A stretch of 64,000 nucleotides of DNA. It comes from Sphingobium sp052327305 (GTDB lineage: Bacteria > Pseudomonadota > Alphaproteobacteria > Sphingomonadales > Sphingomonadaceae). A model generated the notes under the pieces. That model saw only the letters and a list, made by a program, of their open reading frames with translations, did no database searches and was not told where the DNA came from. Location of the stretch: positions 124,001 to 188,000 of the forward strand of contig NZ_CP182486.1 in assembly GCF_052327305.1 (NCBI RefSeq). Direction: 5' to 3'. Numbering within the stretch: the first letter of the stretch is position 1; every line of letters starts with the position of its first letter. Shown here one piece after another: positions 50,182 through 59,056 of this stretch. The position numbers and the translations under genes are program-made.

Positions 50182-51218
50182 CCGAGTTTCTTCAGCTCCA
50201 TCTGGGTGAAGGCTTCGGCTGGTTCGTTGCCCATCTCGCCTATATCCTGCTGATCGCACTGCCGCTGATGCTGGCTGTCGCGATGATTATTTACGCGGAT
50301 CGCAAGATCTGGGCGGCAATGGCTCTGCGGCGCGGCCCGAACGTGGTCGGCCCGCTTGGCCTGCTCCAGTCCTTCGCGGATGGCCTCAAGGTCTTCCTGC
50401 AGGAGACAATCATCCCGAGCGCGGCCAACAAGGGCCTCTTCCTGCTCGCGCCGATCATAACGTTCACCGTGGCGCTCATGGCGTGGGCCGTGGTTCCTTT
50501 CGCGGATGGGTTGGTGCTCGCCGACATCAACGTCGGCCTGCTCTATATTCTCGCGATCAGCTCGCTTGGCGTTTATGGCGTCATCATCTCCGGCTGGGCG
50601 TCGAACTCCAAATATCCGTTCTTCTCGGCGATGCGCGCCAGCGCACAGATGATCTCTTATGAGGTCTCGATCGGCTTCGTGCTGATCAGCGTCGTGCTCT
50701 GGTCGGGCAGCTTCAATCTCTCTACCATCGTCGAGACGCAGAAGGGCTATTACGGCATCCTCAATGGCCACGGCTTCAATCCACTGCTCTTCCCGATGGC
50801 GGTGGTGTTCCTCATTTCCGCGATGGCGGAGACGGCGCGCGCGCCTTTCGACCTGACCGAGGCGGAGAGCGAACTCGTCGCCGGTTATCAGACCGAATAT
50901 TCGTCCATGGCCTTCGCGCTCTTCTGGCTCGGCGAGTATGCCAACGTCATTCTGATGTGCGCGCTGAACGCCATCCTGTTCTGGGGCGGTTATCTGCCCC
51001 CCGTGGACTGGGCGCCGCTCTATTATGTGCCAGGCATCCTCTGGCTGTTCGCCAAGATCCTGTTCTTCTTCTTCGTGTTCAGCTGGGTGAAGGCCACTGT
51101 GCCGCGCTACCGCTATGACCAGCTGATGCGGTTGGGCTGGAAGGTCTTCCTGCCACTCTCGCTGTTCTTCGTCTTCCTCGTGTCCGGGTTCCTCATGCTG
51201 ACGAGGTATGGCGGATGA
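50178..51218 (+). CDS. nuoH: NADH-quinone oxidoreductase subunit H
   Basis: A 346-aa subunit linking the quinone pocket and the proton path, with about 8 transmembrane helices. Conserved features: ADRKIWAAMALRRGPNVVGPLGLLQSFADGLK in spaced form, AETARAPFDLTEAESELVAGYQTEY in spaced form, and YRYDQLMRLGWKVFLPLSL. ATG overlaps the nuoG stop by 4 nt. Its own stop overlaps the ATG of a second inserted AT-rich gene (ATGA). Confidence 0.97.
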   Translation: MTEFLQLHLGEGFGWFVAHLAYILLIALPLMLAVAMIIYADRKIWAAMALRRGPNVVGPLGLLQSFADGLKVFLQETIIPSAANKGLFLLAPIITFTVALMAWAVVPFADGLVLADINVGLLYILAISSLGVYGVIISGWASNSKYPFFSAMRASAQMISYEVSIGFVLISVVLWSGSFNLSTIVETQKGYYGILNGHGFNPLLFPMAVVFLISAMAETARAPFDLTEAESELVAGYQTEYSSMAFALFWLGEYANVILMCALNAILFWGGYLPPVDWAPLYYVPGILWLFAKILFFFFVFSWVKATVPRYRYDQLMRLGWKVFLPLSLFFVFLVSGFLMLTRYGG

Positions 51219-51715
51219 TGTCGGCGCGGCTTGCATTCTCGATCGTTTTTTTGTCGCTTGCTGCTCCCTTGCGCGCGGGAGAAGCGGATGGTCATTTTAT
51301 CGTTTTCTGTTCTCTATTCGGTCCGCCGGACATAGAAAGCACCTCAAGCTCAAAGCCAGTGCCTAAGCCTCACGATTTGAACCTTTTGGTGGACCATCAG
51401 GTCGACAAAGATCGATTTAACGCCGTTATCGAAACATTTGACCCTGATAATATCCTGATGTCAGGTGTATTTGTTAAGGCGTTCTTTGAAAACATGAACA
51501 CAGCAGAAACGAGATTTACGGCGCTTACTGGTAGTGTGCGAGATACGAGGACAAGATTACTCGGTTTAACAAAAATCGGCAATTCTGAGTATTCAGCTAT
51601 TCTCGGAGACGTTGGAAAACGCGAAAAAGCTTTTAGTGGGCGGTGTTGGATGTCCAATATCGATAATGCAGCTGCGGAGTTCGAGAAGTTGAAAGTTAAG
51701 GAGACTTCTCAATGA
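51215..51715 (+). CDS. AT-rich secreted hypothetical protein inserted between nuoH and nuoI
   Basis: A 166-aa protein with a signal peptide (MSARLAFSIVFLSLAAPLRA; cleavage near residue 21) and two Cys in the mature part (FIVFCSLFG, SGRCWMSN) that could pair. No family recognised. Its ATG overlaps the nuoH stop (ATGA) and its stop overlaps the nuoI start (ATGA), so it is wholly embedded. Line 51541-51600 is 37% GC, far below its neighbours. Together with the gene between nuoF and nuoG it indicates repeated entry of foreign secreted-protein genes into this operon. Confidence 0.8.
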   Translation: MMSARLAFSIVFLSLAAPLRAGEADGHFIVFCSLFGPPDIESTSSSKPVPKPHDLNLLVDHQVDKDRFNAVIETFDPDNILMSGVFVKAFFENMNTAETRFTALTGSVRDTRTRLLGLTKIGNSEYSAILGDVGKREKAFSGRCWMSNIDNAAAEFEKLKVKETSQ

Positions 51716-52197
51716 GCGTCGCTCATATCATCAAGTCGTTCACGCTATGGGAGTTCGTGAAGGCGCACTGGCTGACCTTGAAGTATTTCTTCAAGCCCAA
51801 GGCGACGATCAACTATCCTTATGAGAAGAACCCGATCTCGCCCCGTTTCCGCGGCGAGCATGTGCTGCGCCGCTATCCCAATGGCGAGGAGCGCTGCATC
51901 GCGTGCAAGCTGTGCGAGGCCGTCTGCCCGGCACAGGCGATCACCATCGAGGCGCAGCCGCGCGACGATGGCTCGCGCCGCACGACACGCTACGATATCG
52001 ACATGACCAAGTGCATCTATTGCGGCTTCTGCCAGGAAGCCTGCCCGGTGGACGCCGTTGTGGAAGGGCCGAACTTCGAGTTCGCGACGGAAACGCGCGA
52101 GGAACTCATTTACGACAAGGCAAAGCTGCTCGCCAATGGCGACAAGTGGGAGAGGGCGATCGCGGCGAACCTTGCCGCCGACGCCCCCTACCGATAA
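51712..52197 (+). CDS. nuoI: NADH-quinone oxidoreductase subunit I
   Basis: The 161-aa subunit carries two [4Fe-4S] clusters N6a and N6b, ligated by Cys62, 65, 68, 72 (CIACKLCEAVCP) and Cys101, 104, 107, 111 (CIYCGFCQEACP). An N-terminal amphipathic segment (FKPKATINYPYEKN) anchors it to the membrane arm. Length is standard. Overlaps the preceding inserted gene by 4 nt; nuoJ starts 28 nt after its stop. Confidence 0.97.
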   Translation: MSVAHIIKSFTLWEFVKAHWLTLKYFFKPKATINYPYEKNPISPRFRGEHVLRRYPNGEERCIACKLCEAVCPAQAITIEAQPRDDGSRRTTRYDIDMTKCIYCGFCQEACPVDAVVEGPNFEFATETREELIYDKAKLLANGDKWERAIAANLAADAPYR

Positions 52198-52225
52198 GCG
52201 CGCAGCCAAGGGGACATCGACCGAC

Positions 52226-52837
52226 GTGATTCACCTACTCGCCTTTTATCTGTTCGCGACGATCGTCGTGGCTTCGGCCGCGATGGTTATCCTCGCGCGC
52301 AATCCCGTGCACAGCGTGCTCTGGCTCATCCTCGCCTTCTTCAATGCGGCGGGCCTCATGGTCCTGCTGGGCGCGGAGTTCGTCGCGATGCTGCTCGTCA
52401 TCGTCTATGTCGGCGCGGTCGCTGTGCTGTTCCTGTTCGTCGTGATGATGCTGAACATCGATTTCGCCGAGCTGAAGGCCGGGTTCGTTTCCTATCTGCC
52501 TTTCGGTGCGGCAATCGCGCTCGTGCTGCTGGCCGAACTGGTTCTGGGCATTGGCGCCTGGCATGCCGGCGCCATCGATCTGGCGCAGCGCGCGGCGCCC
52601 ACGCCGGATGCGATACCAAATATACAGGCGATCGGTGCGCTGCTTTACACGCGCTACATCTTCCTGTTCGAGGCAGCGGGCCTCATCCTTCTCGTTGCGA
52701 TGGTCGGCGCGATCGTGCTGACGCATCGAGCGCGTGGCGGTGTGCGCGGGCAGAATATCGACCGGCAGAACCGTCGCCGGCCTGAAGAGGCAGTGCGGAA
52801 CATCGAGCAGCCCGTCGGGCAGGGAGTGGAGCTGTGA
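52226..52837 (+). CDS. nuoJ: NADH-quinone oxidoreductase subunit J
   Basis: A 203-aa membrane subunit (ND6-like) with five transmembrane helices; the pi-bulge region VAMLLVIVYVGAVAVLFLFVVMML in spaced form is diagnostic. GTG 52226 (VIHLLAFYLF) chosen because upstream in-frame codons lie inside nuoI. The C-terminal about 35 residues (QNIDRQNRRRPEEAVRNIE) are charged and extra-membrane. Overlaps nuoK by 4 nt. Confidence 0.95.
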   Translation: MIHLLAFYLFATIVVASAAMVILARNPVHSVLWLILAFFNAAGLMVLLGAEFVAMLLVIVYVGAVAVLFLFVVMMLNIDFAELKAGFVSYLPFGAAIALVLLAELVLGIGAWHAGAIDLAQRAAPTPDAIPNIQAIGALLYTRYIFLFEAAGLILLVAMVGAIVLTHRARGGVRGQNIDRQNRRRPEEAVRNIEQPVGQGVEL

Positions 52838-53139
52838 TCGGCTTGGCGCATTATCTTGTCGTCAGCGCGATCCTGTTCGTGCTTGGCGTGCTGGGCATTT
52901 TCATCAATCGCAAGAACGTCATCATCATTCTGATGGCAATCGAGCTGATCCTGCTGAGCGTGAACCTCAATCTCGTCGCGTTCAGCGCGTATCTCGGCGA
53001 TCTGGTCGGCCAGGTCTTCGCGATGTTCGTGCTGACCGTGGCGGCAGGCGAAGCGGCGATCGGCCTTGCTATTCTCGTCATCTATTTCCGTGGGCGCGGC
53101 ACCATCGCGGTCGACGACGTCAACCGGATGAAAGGCTGA
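52834..53139 (+). CDS. nuoK: NADH-quinone oxidoreductase subunit K
   Basis: A 101-aa subunit with three transmembrane helices and the buried glutamates of the E-channel visible in ILMAIELILLSVNLNLV and AAGEAAIGLAILV. Starts GTG 52834 overlapping nuoJ. Standard length. Next gene nuoL begins 9 nt downstream. Confidence 0.97.
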   Translation: MIGLAHYLVVSAILFVLGVLGIFINRKNVIIILMAIELILLSVNLNLVAFSAYLGDLVGQVFAMFVLTVAAGEAAIGLAILVIYFRGRGTIAVDDVNRMKG

Positions 53140-53148
53140 GCCCGGCCC

Positions 53149-55257
53149 ATGCACGCTATTTCCATCATCGTTTTCGGCCCACTGCTCGCCGCGATCATTG
53201 CTGGGTTCGGCAATCGCGCGATCGGTAACACCGCCGCGAAGATCGTCACCACTGGCGCGCTGTTCCTCTCCTGCGCGCTCTCCTGGCCGATCTTCATTTC
53301 CTATCTTGCCGGCACGGCTGAGCCCTCGCTCGTGCCGGTGCTGCACTGGATCACCTCCGGTACGCTGAACGTCGCCTGGGAACTGCGCGTCGATACGCTG
53401 ACCGCGACGATGCTGGTCGTCGTCACCAGCGTCTCCGCGCTCGTGCATCTCTATAGCTGGGGCTATATGTCCGAAGATCCGGATCAGCCCCGCTTCTTCG
53501 CCTATCTCTCGCTCTTCACCTTCGCCATGCTGATGTTGGTGACGGCCAATAACCTGCTGCAGATGTTCTTCGGCTGGGAAGGCGTGGGCGTCGCGTCCTA
53601 TCTGCTGATCGGTTTCTGGTATCAGAAGCCGTCGGCCTGTGCGGCGGCGATCAAGGCGTTCGTGGTCAACCGCGTGGGCGATCTCGGCTTCATGATGGGT
53701 ATCTTCGCGACATATCTGGTGTTCGACACCATCGATATCCCGACGATCCTGCAGAATGCGCCGGCGATGGCCGGATCGACCATCGGCTTTCTTGGCTACC
53801 GCCTCGATACGTTGACCGTCATCTGTCTGCTGTTGTTTGTGGGCGCGATGGGCAAGTCTGCCCAGCTCGGCCTCCACACCTGGTTGCCCGATGCGATGGA
53901 AGGCCCGACGCCGGTGTCGGCGCTCATCCACGCCGCGACCATGGTCACTGCCGGCGTGTTCATGGTCTGCCGCCTCTCGCCACTGTTCGAGCAGAGCGTG
54001 GTCGCGACCAATGTCGTGACGATCATCGGCGCCGCGACCTGTATCTTCGCCGCGACGATCGGTACGACACAGCACGACATCAAGCGCGTCATCGCGTATT
54101 CGACCTGTTCGCAGCTCGGCTACATGTTCTTCGCGGCGGGTGTCGGCGCTTATGGCGCGGCGATGTTCCATCTGCTTACTCACGCCTTCTTCAAGGCGCT
54201 GCTGTTCCTGTGTGCCGGTTCGGTGATCCACGCCATGCATCACGAGCAGGACATGCGCTTCTACGGCGGGCTGCGGAAGCATATCCCGATCACGTTCTGG
54301 GCCATGCTGCTCGGCACGCTCGCCATCACCGGTGTCGGCATTCCGGGCACGGCTCTCGGCTTCGCGGGCTTCTTCTCCAAGGATGCGATCCTGGAGAGCG
54401 CCTATGCGGCCGGTGGTCATGGTACGGGCGCCTTCTATGTCGGCATTCTCGCGGCGCTGCTCACCAGCTTCTACAGCTGGCGGCTGATGTTCCTTACCTT
54501 CTGGGGCAAGCCGCGCTGGGCCGGCAGCGAGCACATTCAGCACGCCGCTCATGATGCGCATGGTCACGGCCATGACGCACATGAGGATACGGCGAGCGAG
54601 GGCGCAACGGATGCCCATGCACATCACGGCCATGCACATGCCCACGCCCATGACGATCATCACGATCACGCCCAAGGGGACGGCACGGCTGGTTACCACC
54701 CGCATGAGAGCCCGCTTGTCATGCTGATCCCGCTTATCGTGCTCAGCATCGGTGCGGTATTCGGCGGCTTCGCCTTCCATCATGCCTTCATCGATGCGGA
54801 AGGCGGGATCGCGTTCTGGTCGGCAAGCACGCTGGCGTTCGACAGCCATCTGGCGCATGCCAGCCATGAAGTGCCGACCTGGGTGAAGTGGTCGCCGTTC
54901 GCGGTGATGCTGACTGGCCTGATCGTCGCCTGGCTTGCCTATATCCGCCATACCGATTGGCCGGCGAAGTTCGTGTCGCAGTTCTACCTGCTGCACGACT
55001 TCATCAGCCACAAATGGTATTTCGACGAGCTTTACGATCTGATCTTCGTTCGCCCGGCCTTCTGGCTTGGCCGCCTCTTCTGGAAGGGCGGAGATCAGGG
55101 CACAATTGATCGCTTTGGCCCCAATGGCGCCGCTGCGCTCATCGTGCAGACTGGCCGCGCGACCCGCGCGCTCCAATCGGGCTTCCTTTCGACCTACGCG
55201 CTGGTGATGCTCATTGGGCTCGCAGCGGCCGCAACCTGGGCGATCATGCCGAAATGA
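53149..55257 (+). CDS. nuoL: NADH-quinone oxidoreductase subunit L with His-rich loop
   Basis: The 702-aa antiporter-like proton-pumping subunit (ND5) has about 16 transmembrane helices. Conserved residues include the TM5 Glu region FFGWEGVGVASYLLIGFW, the TM7 Lys (GAMGKSAQLGLHTWLPDAMEGPTPVSALIHAATM in spaced form) and the TM8 His cluster. Residues 462-519 (nt 54532-54705) are an inserted loop with 19 histidines in 58 residues (e.g. HGHGHDAHED, HAHHGHAHAHAHDDHHDH), absent from textbook NuoL. Metal binding is possible. Overlaps nuoM by 4 nt. Confidence 0.95.
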   Translation: MHAISIIVFGPLLAAIIAGFGNRAIGNTAAKIVTTGALFLSCALSWPIFISYLAGTAEPSLVPVLHWITSGTLNVAWELRVDTLTATMLVVVTSVSALVHLYSWGYMSEDPDQPRFFAYLSLFTFAMLMLVTANNLLQMFFGWEGVGVASYLLIGFWYQKPSACAAAIKAFVVNRVGDLGFMMGIFATYLVFDTIDIPTILQNAPAMAGSTIGFLGYRLDTLTVICLLLFVGAMGKSAQLGLHTWLPDAMEGPTPVSALIHAATMVTAGVFMVCRLSPLFEQSVVATNVVTIIGAATCIFAATIGTTQHDIKRVIAYSTCSQLGYMFFAAGVGAYGAAMFHLLTHAFFKALLFLCAGSVIHAMHHEQDMRFYGGLRKHIPITFWAMLLGTLAITGVGIPGTALGFAGFFSKDAILESAYAAGGHGTGAFYVGILAALLTSFYSWRLMFLTFWGKPRWAGSEHIQHAAHDAHGHGHDAHEDTASEGATDAHAHHGHAHAHAHDDHHDHAQGDGTAGYHPHESPLVMLIPLIVLSIGAVFGGFAFHHAFIDAEGGIAFWSASTLAFDSHLAHASHEVPTWVKWSPFAVMLTGLIVAWLAYIRHTDWPAKFVSQFYLLHDFISHKWYFDELYDLIFVRPAFWLGRLFWKGGDQGTIDRFGPNGAAALIVQTGRATRALQSGFLSTYALVMLIGLAAAATWAIMPK

Positions 55258-56852
55258 CCGAGACCGGCTTTCCTCTTCTCTCGCTGATGCTTGCCATTCC
55301 GATGGCAGGCGCGATCGCGTGCCTTATCGTTCCTGCGCAGACCGCGCGCTGGATCGCGCTGCTCGCGACCCTGGCCGATCTCGTGCTGGGCGTCGTGCTG
55401 TGGCTGAACTTCGATCTTACGCCGGGCGCGCCGGAGTGGCAGTTCACTGAGTATGCGCCGATTTTCGGCCGCTTTGCGTGGGCGCTGGGCATTGATGGCA
55501 TTGCGCTCACGCTCATTGCGCTCACCGTCTTCCTGATGCCGGTGTGCATTGGCGCCAGCTGGGTAGCGATCGAGAAGCGCGTCGGCGAATATATGGCGGC
55601 GTTCCTGTTCATGGAGACGCTGATGATCGGCGTCTTTGCGGCGCAGGACATCTTCCTCTTCTACATCATGTTCGAGGCCGGCCTCATTCCGATGTATCTC
55701 ATCATCGGTATCTGGGGCGGCGCGGACCGCATTTATGCGAGCTACAAGTTCTTCCTCTACACGTTGCTCGGCTCGGTGCTCATGCTCATCGCCATGCTGT
55801 GGATGACGCGCGAGGCAGGCTCGACCAGCATCCCGGTGCTGATGGCATTTGATTTCCCGGCGCAGGCGCAGACCTGGCTGTGGCTTGCCTTCTTCGCCAG
55901 CTTCGCGGTGAAGATGCCGATGTGGCCCGTCCACACTTGGTTGCCGGACGCGCACGTGCAGGCGCCGACCGCCGGGTCTGTCATTCTGGCGGGCGTACTT
56001 CTGAAGATGGGTGGCTACGGCTTCATTCGCTTCTCGCTGCCCATGTTCCCGGAAGCCTCGGCGCAGTTCGCGCCGCTGGTCTGGGGCCTCTCGATGGTCG
56101 CGGTGGTCTACACCAGCCTTGTTGCGCTGGTGCAGAACGACATGAAGAAGCTCATCGCTTATTCGTCGGTCGCGCACATGGCGATCGTCACCATTGGTCT
56201 CTTTGCTTTCAACCAGCAGGGTATCGAAGGCGCGATGATGGTCATGCTCGGCCACGGTCTCGTCTCGGGCGCGCTCTTCCTGTGTGTCGGCGTCATCTAT
56301 GATCGTCTGCACACGCGTGAGATCGATCGCTACGGCGGCCTCGCCAACAACATGCCGCGCTATGCGGTGCTCTTCATGCTCTTCACCATGGCCTCGGTCG
56401 GCCTGCCGGGCACCAGCAACTTCGTGGGCGAGCTGCTCGCGCTGATGGGCGTCTATCAGGCGTCGAGCTGGGTTGCCCTTGTGTGCACCACCGGCATCAT
56501 TCTGGGCGCTGCCTATATGCTCTATCTTTATCGCCGCGTCGTATTCGGCGCCCTCACCAAGCCCGATGTTGCCGCCATGCCGGACCTGTCGGCTCGGGAA
56601 CTGGCGCTGCTCGTGCCTGTGGCGGCCGCCGTCATGTGGATGGGCGTCTATCCCGAGAGTTTCCTCGCGCCGATGCGGGGTAATGTCGCCAGCCTCGTTG
56701 CGCGGGTCGACCGCGCTCGCCCCGAGGGCGACGCTCATCTCGCTATGGGGAAGGGGGCTCCTGCGGCAGCAAGTCACGGCGCACATGGCGCCGCCGCGCC
56801 TGAAGGGCATGATGTGACCGCCGCACCTGCTGCGCATGGGGAGGCGCACTGA
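55254..56852 (+). CDS. nuoM: NADH-quinone oxidoreductase subunit M
   Basis: The 532-aa antiporter-like subunit (ND4) has about 14 transmembrane helices. Core residues appear in FYIMFEAGLIPMYLIIGIWGG, AVKMPMWPVHTWLPDAHVQAPT and the central KKLIAYSSVAHM. The C-terminus (about residues 495-532) is an Ala/His/Gly-rich extension ending AAPAAHGEAH, similar in flavour to the NuoL His-loop. Stop overlaps the nuoN start by 1 nt. Confidence 0.96.
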   Translation: MTETGFPLLSLMLAIPMAGAIACLIVPAQTARWIALLATLADLVLGVVLWLNFDLTPGAPEWQFTEYAPIFGRFAWALGIDGIALTLIALTVFLMPVCIGASWVAIEKRVGEYMAAFLFMETLMIGVFAAQDIFLFYIMFEAGLIPMYLIIGIWGGADRIYASYKFFLYTLLGSVLMLIAMLWMTREAGSTSIPVLMAFDFPAQAQTWLWLAFFASFAVKMPMWPVHTWLPDAHVQAPTAGSVILAGVLLKMGGYGFIRFSLPMFPEASAQFAPLVWGLSMVAVVYTSLVALVQNDMKKLIAYSSVAHMAIVTIGLFAFNQQGIEGAMMVMLGHGLVSGALFLCVGVIYDRLHTREIDRYGGLANNMPRYAVLFMLFTMASVGLPGTSNFVGELLALMGVYQASSWVALVCTTGIILGAAYMLYLYRRVVFGALTKPDVAAMPDLSARELALLVPVAAAVMWMGVYPESFLAPMRGNVASLVARVDRARPEGDAHLAMGKGAPAAASHGAHGAAAPEGHDVTAAPAAHGEAH

Positions 56853-58291
56853 TGATTGATCTTGCCTCCATTCTGGCGGTCACGCCTGAGCTGGTGCTCA
56901 CTTTCACTGGCCTCGTTCTGCTGCTGGTGTCTGCTTATGCCGGAGATGGCTCCGCGCGTATCGTTTCCTGGCTTGCCGTCGCGGGTCTTGCCGTCGCGCT
57001 CTTCACGCTCGGCCAGCCCTTCGTGCATGCCGGAGGCACCGTTTTCGACGGCCTGTACCGCGCAGATGCGTTCGGCACCTTCGCCAAGGCGCTGATCTTC
57101 GTCGCAGCCGCGGCGTGCATTCTTCTTTCGCCCAACTGGTTCGAGAGCGACGGCGCGATGCGGCCGGAATATCCGGTGCTCATCCTCTTCGCCTCTATCG
57201 GTATGGCGATGATGGTGTCGGCGACTGACTTCCTGACCCTATATGTGGGTTTGGAGCTGAACAGCCTTGCGGCCTATGTCCTCGCAAGCTTCATGCGCAA
57301 GGATATGCGCTCGGCCGAGGCGGGTCTTAAATATTTCGTGCTCGGCGCGCTGGCGAGCGGCATCCTGCTTTATGGTATTTCGCTGCTTTACGGCTTCTCC
57401 GGAACGACGAGTTTCACGGGAGTGTCCTTCGCGCTGTCCGATGGTATCGGTAATGGCGAACTTTTCGGTCTCGTCTTCGTGCTTGCCGGCCTCGCCTTTA
57501 AGATCAGCGCGGTGCCGTTCCACATGTGGACGCCGGACGTTTACGAAGGGTCGCCTACGCCTGTCACCGCGTTTTTCGGCACAGCGCCAAAGGTTGCCGC
57601 CATGGCGCTCACGACCCGGGTCGCGATCGTCGCGCTTGGGCCGAGCGGCGCCGCATGGCAGCAGATCATCATCTTCTGCGCGCTGGCGTCCATTGTTCTG
57701 GGCGCCGTGGCAGCAATCAACCAGAGCAACATCAAGCGGCTGCTGGCATATTCGTCGATTAACAATATCGGCTTCGCGCTGATCGGTCTTGCGGCGGGCA
57801 CGCCGGAAGGCGTCGCGGCAGTGCTCTCCTATCTCGCTATCTATGTGGTGATGACAGTGGGCAGCTTTGCCTGCGTCCTCCAGATGCGGGATCAGGACGG
57901 CAAGCCGGTCGAGACGATCGCAAGCCTAGCGGGCCTTTCACGTAGTCGGCCCGGTCTCGCGGCAGCGCTGGCCATCTTCATGTTTAGCCTTGCCGGTATT
58001 CCGCCGCTGTTCGGCTTCTGGGCCAAGTTCCTGGTGTTCGATGCAGCAGTGGGCGCGGGCCTGACCCTGCTCGCGGCGCTCGGTATCGCAGCATCGGTCA
58101 TTGGCGCCTTCTATTATCTCAAGGTCATCAAGACGATGTATTTCGATGAACCGGCCGAGCCCTATGGGGCGGCGCGGGGCGCGGTCGAGTATGGCATCCT
58201 GACGGCCTGCGCCGCGATCATCGTTATCGGCTATTTCTTAAACCCGGTGCTGGGCAGTGCCAGTGCGGCGGCTGCGGCTTCTCTTTTCTGA
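56852..58291 (+). CDS. nuoN: NADH-quinone oxidoreductase subunit N
   Basis: The 479-aa antiporter-like subunit (ND2) has about 14 transmembrane helices and the conserved segments LYVGLELNSLAAYVLASF, KISAVPFHMWTPDVYEGSPTPVTAFF in spaced form and SNIKRLLAYSSINNIGFALIG. Last complex I gene. The birA homologue starts 20 nt after its stop, so transcription probably continues. Confidence 0.97.
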   Translation: MIDLASILAVTPELVLTFTGLVLLLVSAYAGDGSARIVSWLAVAGLAVALFTLGQPFVHAGGTVFDGLYRADAFGTFAKALIFVAAAACILLSPNWFESDGAMRPEYPVLILFASIGMAMMVSATDFLTLYVGLELNSLAAYVLASFMRKDMRSAEAGLKYFVLGALASGILLYGISLLYGFSGTTSFTGVSFALSDGIGNGELFGLVFVLAGLAFKISAVPFHMWTPDVYEGSPTPVTAFFGTAPKVAAMALTTRVAIVALGPSGAAWQQIIIFCALASIVLGAVAAINQSNIKRLLAYSSINNIGFALIGLAAGTPEGVAAVLSYLAIYVVMTVGSFACVLQMRDQDGKPVETIASLAGLSRSRPGLAAALAIFMFSLAGIPPLFGFWAKFLVFDAAVGAGLTLLAALGIAASVIGAFYYLKVIKTMYFDEPAEPYGAARGAVEYGILTACAAIIVIGYFLNPVLGSASAAAAASLF

Positions 58292-58311
58292 GGGAGCGCG
58301 AAACCGCGTCG

Positions 58312-59028
58312 GTGGCTGATCGCATCCTCGTCCTGGCCGAAACGGCATCCACGAACCTGGACGTTCGCCGCCTCGCCGAAACCTGCTGGCCGGAGGGTCG
58401 CTGGGTTCGCGCGGAGCGGCAGACGGCAGGCAAGGGGCGGCTCGGGCGCGCGTGGCTGGGTGAAGCGGGCAATCTCTTTGCGTCCACTCTTGTCGAGCTG
58501 CGGCCGACCGATCCCGCGCCCACGGATATCGCGTTACTCGCCGGGGTTGCCGCCTATGATGCGCTTATCGCTTTGCTTCCGGATGTCGCTTTTCGCCTGA
58601 AATGGCCCAATGATGTGATGGTAGGCCGCGCCAAGCTGGCCGGCATGCTGCTGGAGCGGGTTCCGCGCGGCGTGGTGCTTGGCGTAGGCATCAACGTGGC
58701 TCACGCGCCCACGCTTCCTGACCGAGAAACGGTGGCGCTGGCTGATCTGGCTGAGGGTGACGAGGTGTCCGTCCCGGTTCTTGCGGATGCCCTTGCCGAC
58801 CATTTCGAGCAGTGGCTTGCCCGCTGGCGGGCGGAAGGCTCGACCGCAGTCATGGGTGCGTGGATCGAACGCGGCCATCGCCAGGATGAGCCGATCGAGG
58901 TTCGCCTGCCCGATGGCGAGGCCGTGCGCGGCGCATTCGCAGGGCTTGACCCGGCCGGCGCGCTCATTGTGGGGTTGGATGACGGGACGCGCCGTGTCAT
59001 CCATGCTGGAGATGTCGGCCTCCTGTAG
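58312..59028 (+). CDS. birA: Biotin--[acetyl-CoA-carboxylase] ligase
   Basis: The 238-aa biotin protein ligase has the biotinyl-AMP motif GKGRLGRAWLGEAGNL (residues 40-55) and the KWPNDVMVGRAKLAGML segment (97-113), plus an SH3-like C-terminal domain. It is the short class without an N-terminal helix-turn-helix, so it modifies but does not regulate by DNA binding. GTG start 58312; no nearby ATG. Position between nuoN and coaX is conserved in sphingomonads. Confidence 0.92.
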   Translation: MADRILVLAETASTNLDVRRLAETCWPEGRWVRAERQTAGKGRLGRAWLGEAGNLFASTLVELRPTDPAPTDIALLAGVAAYDALIALLPDVAFRLKWPNDVMVGRAKLAGMLLERVPRGVVLGVGINVAHAPTLPDRETVALADLAEGDEVSVPVLADALADHFEQWLARWRAEGSTAVMGAWIERGHRQDEPIEVRLPDGEAVRGAFAGLDPAGALIVGLDDGTRRVIHAGDVGLL

Positions 59029-59056
59029 CCGCAGCCATAAGGATGTAAGTGCGCCC

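Noticed and set aside
48127..50259. 710-codon open frame on the minus strand opposite nuoG
   Set aside because: Shadow frame of nuoG; no recognisable motif, while the plus strand has all Fe-S ligands of NuoG.
54532..54705. His-codon repeats as a DNA tandem repeat or CRISPR-like array
   Set aside because: No unit of fixed length recurs; it is codon-level low complexity within the NuoL frame.
52654..55176. 840-codon open frame on the minus strand opposite nuoJ-K-L
   Set aside because: Antisense shadow of GC-rich coding sequence; the deduced protein is rich in Arg, His, Asp and Glu with no domain, and the plus strand carries clear complex I genes.
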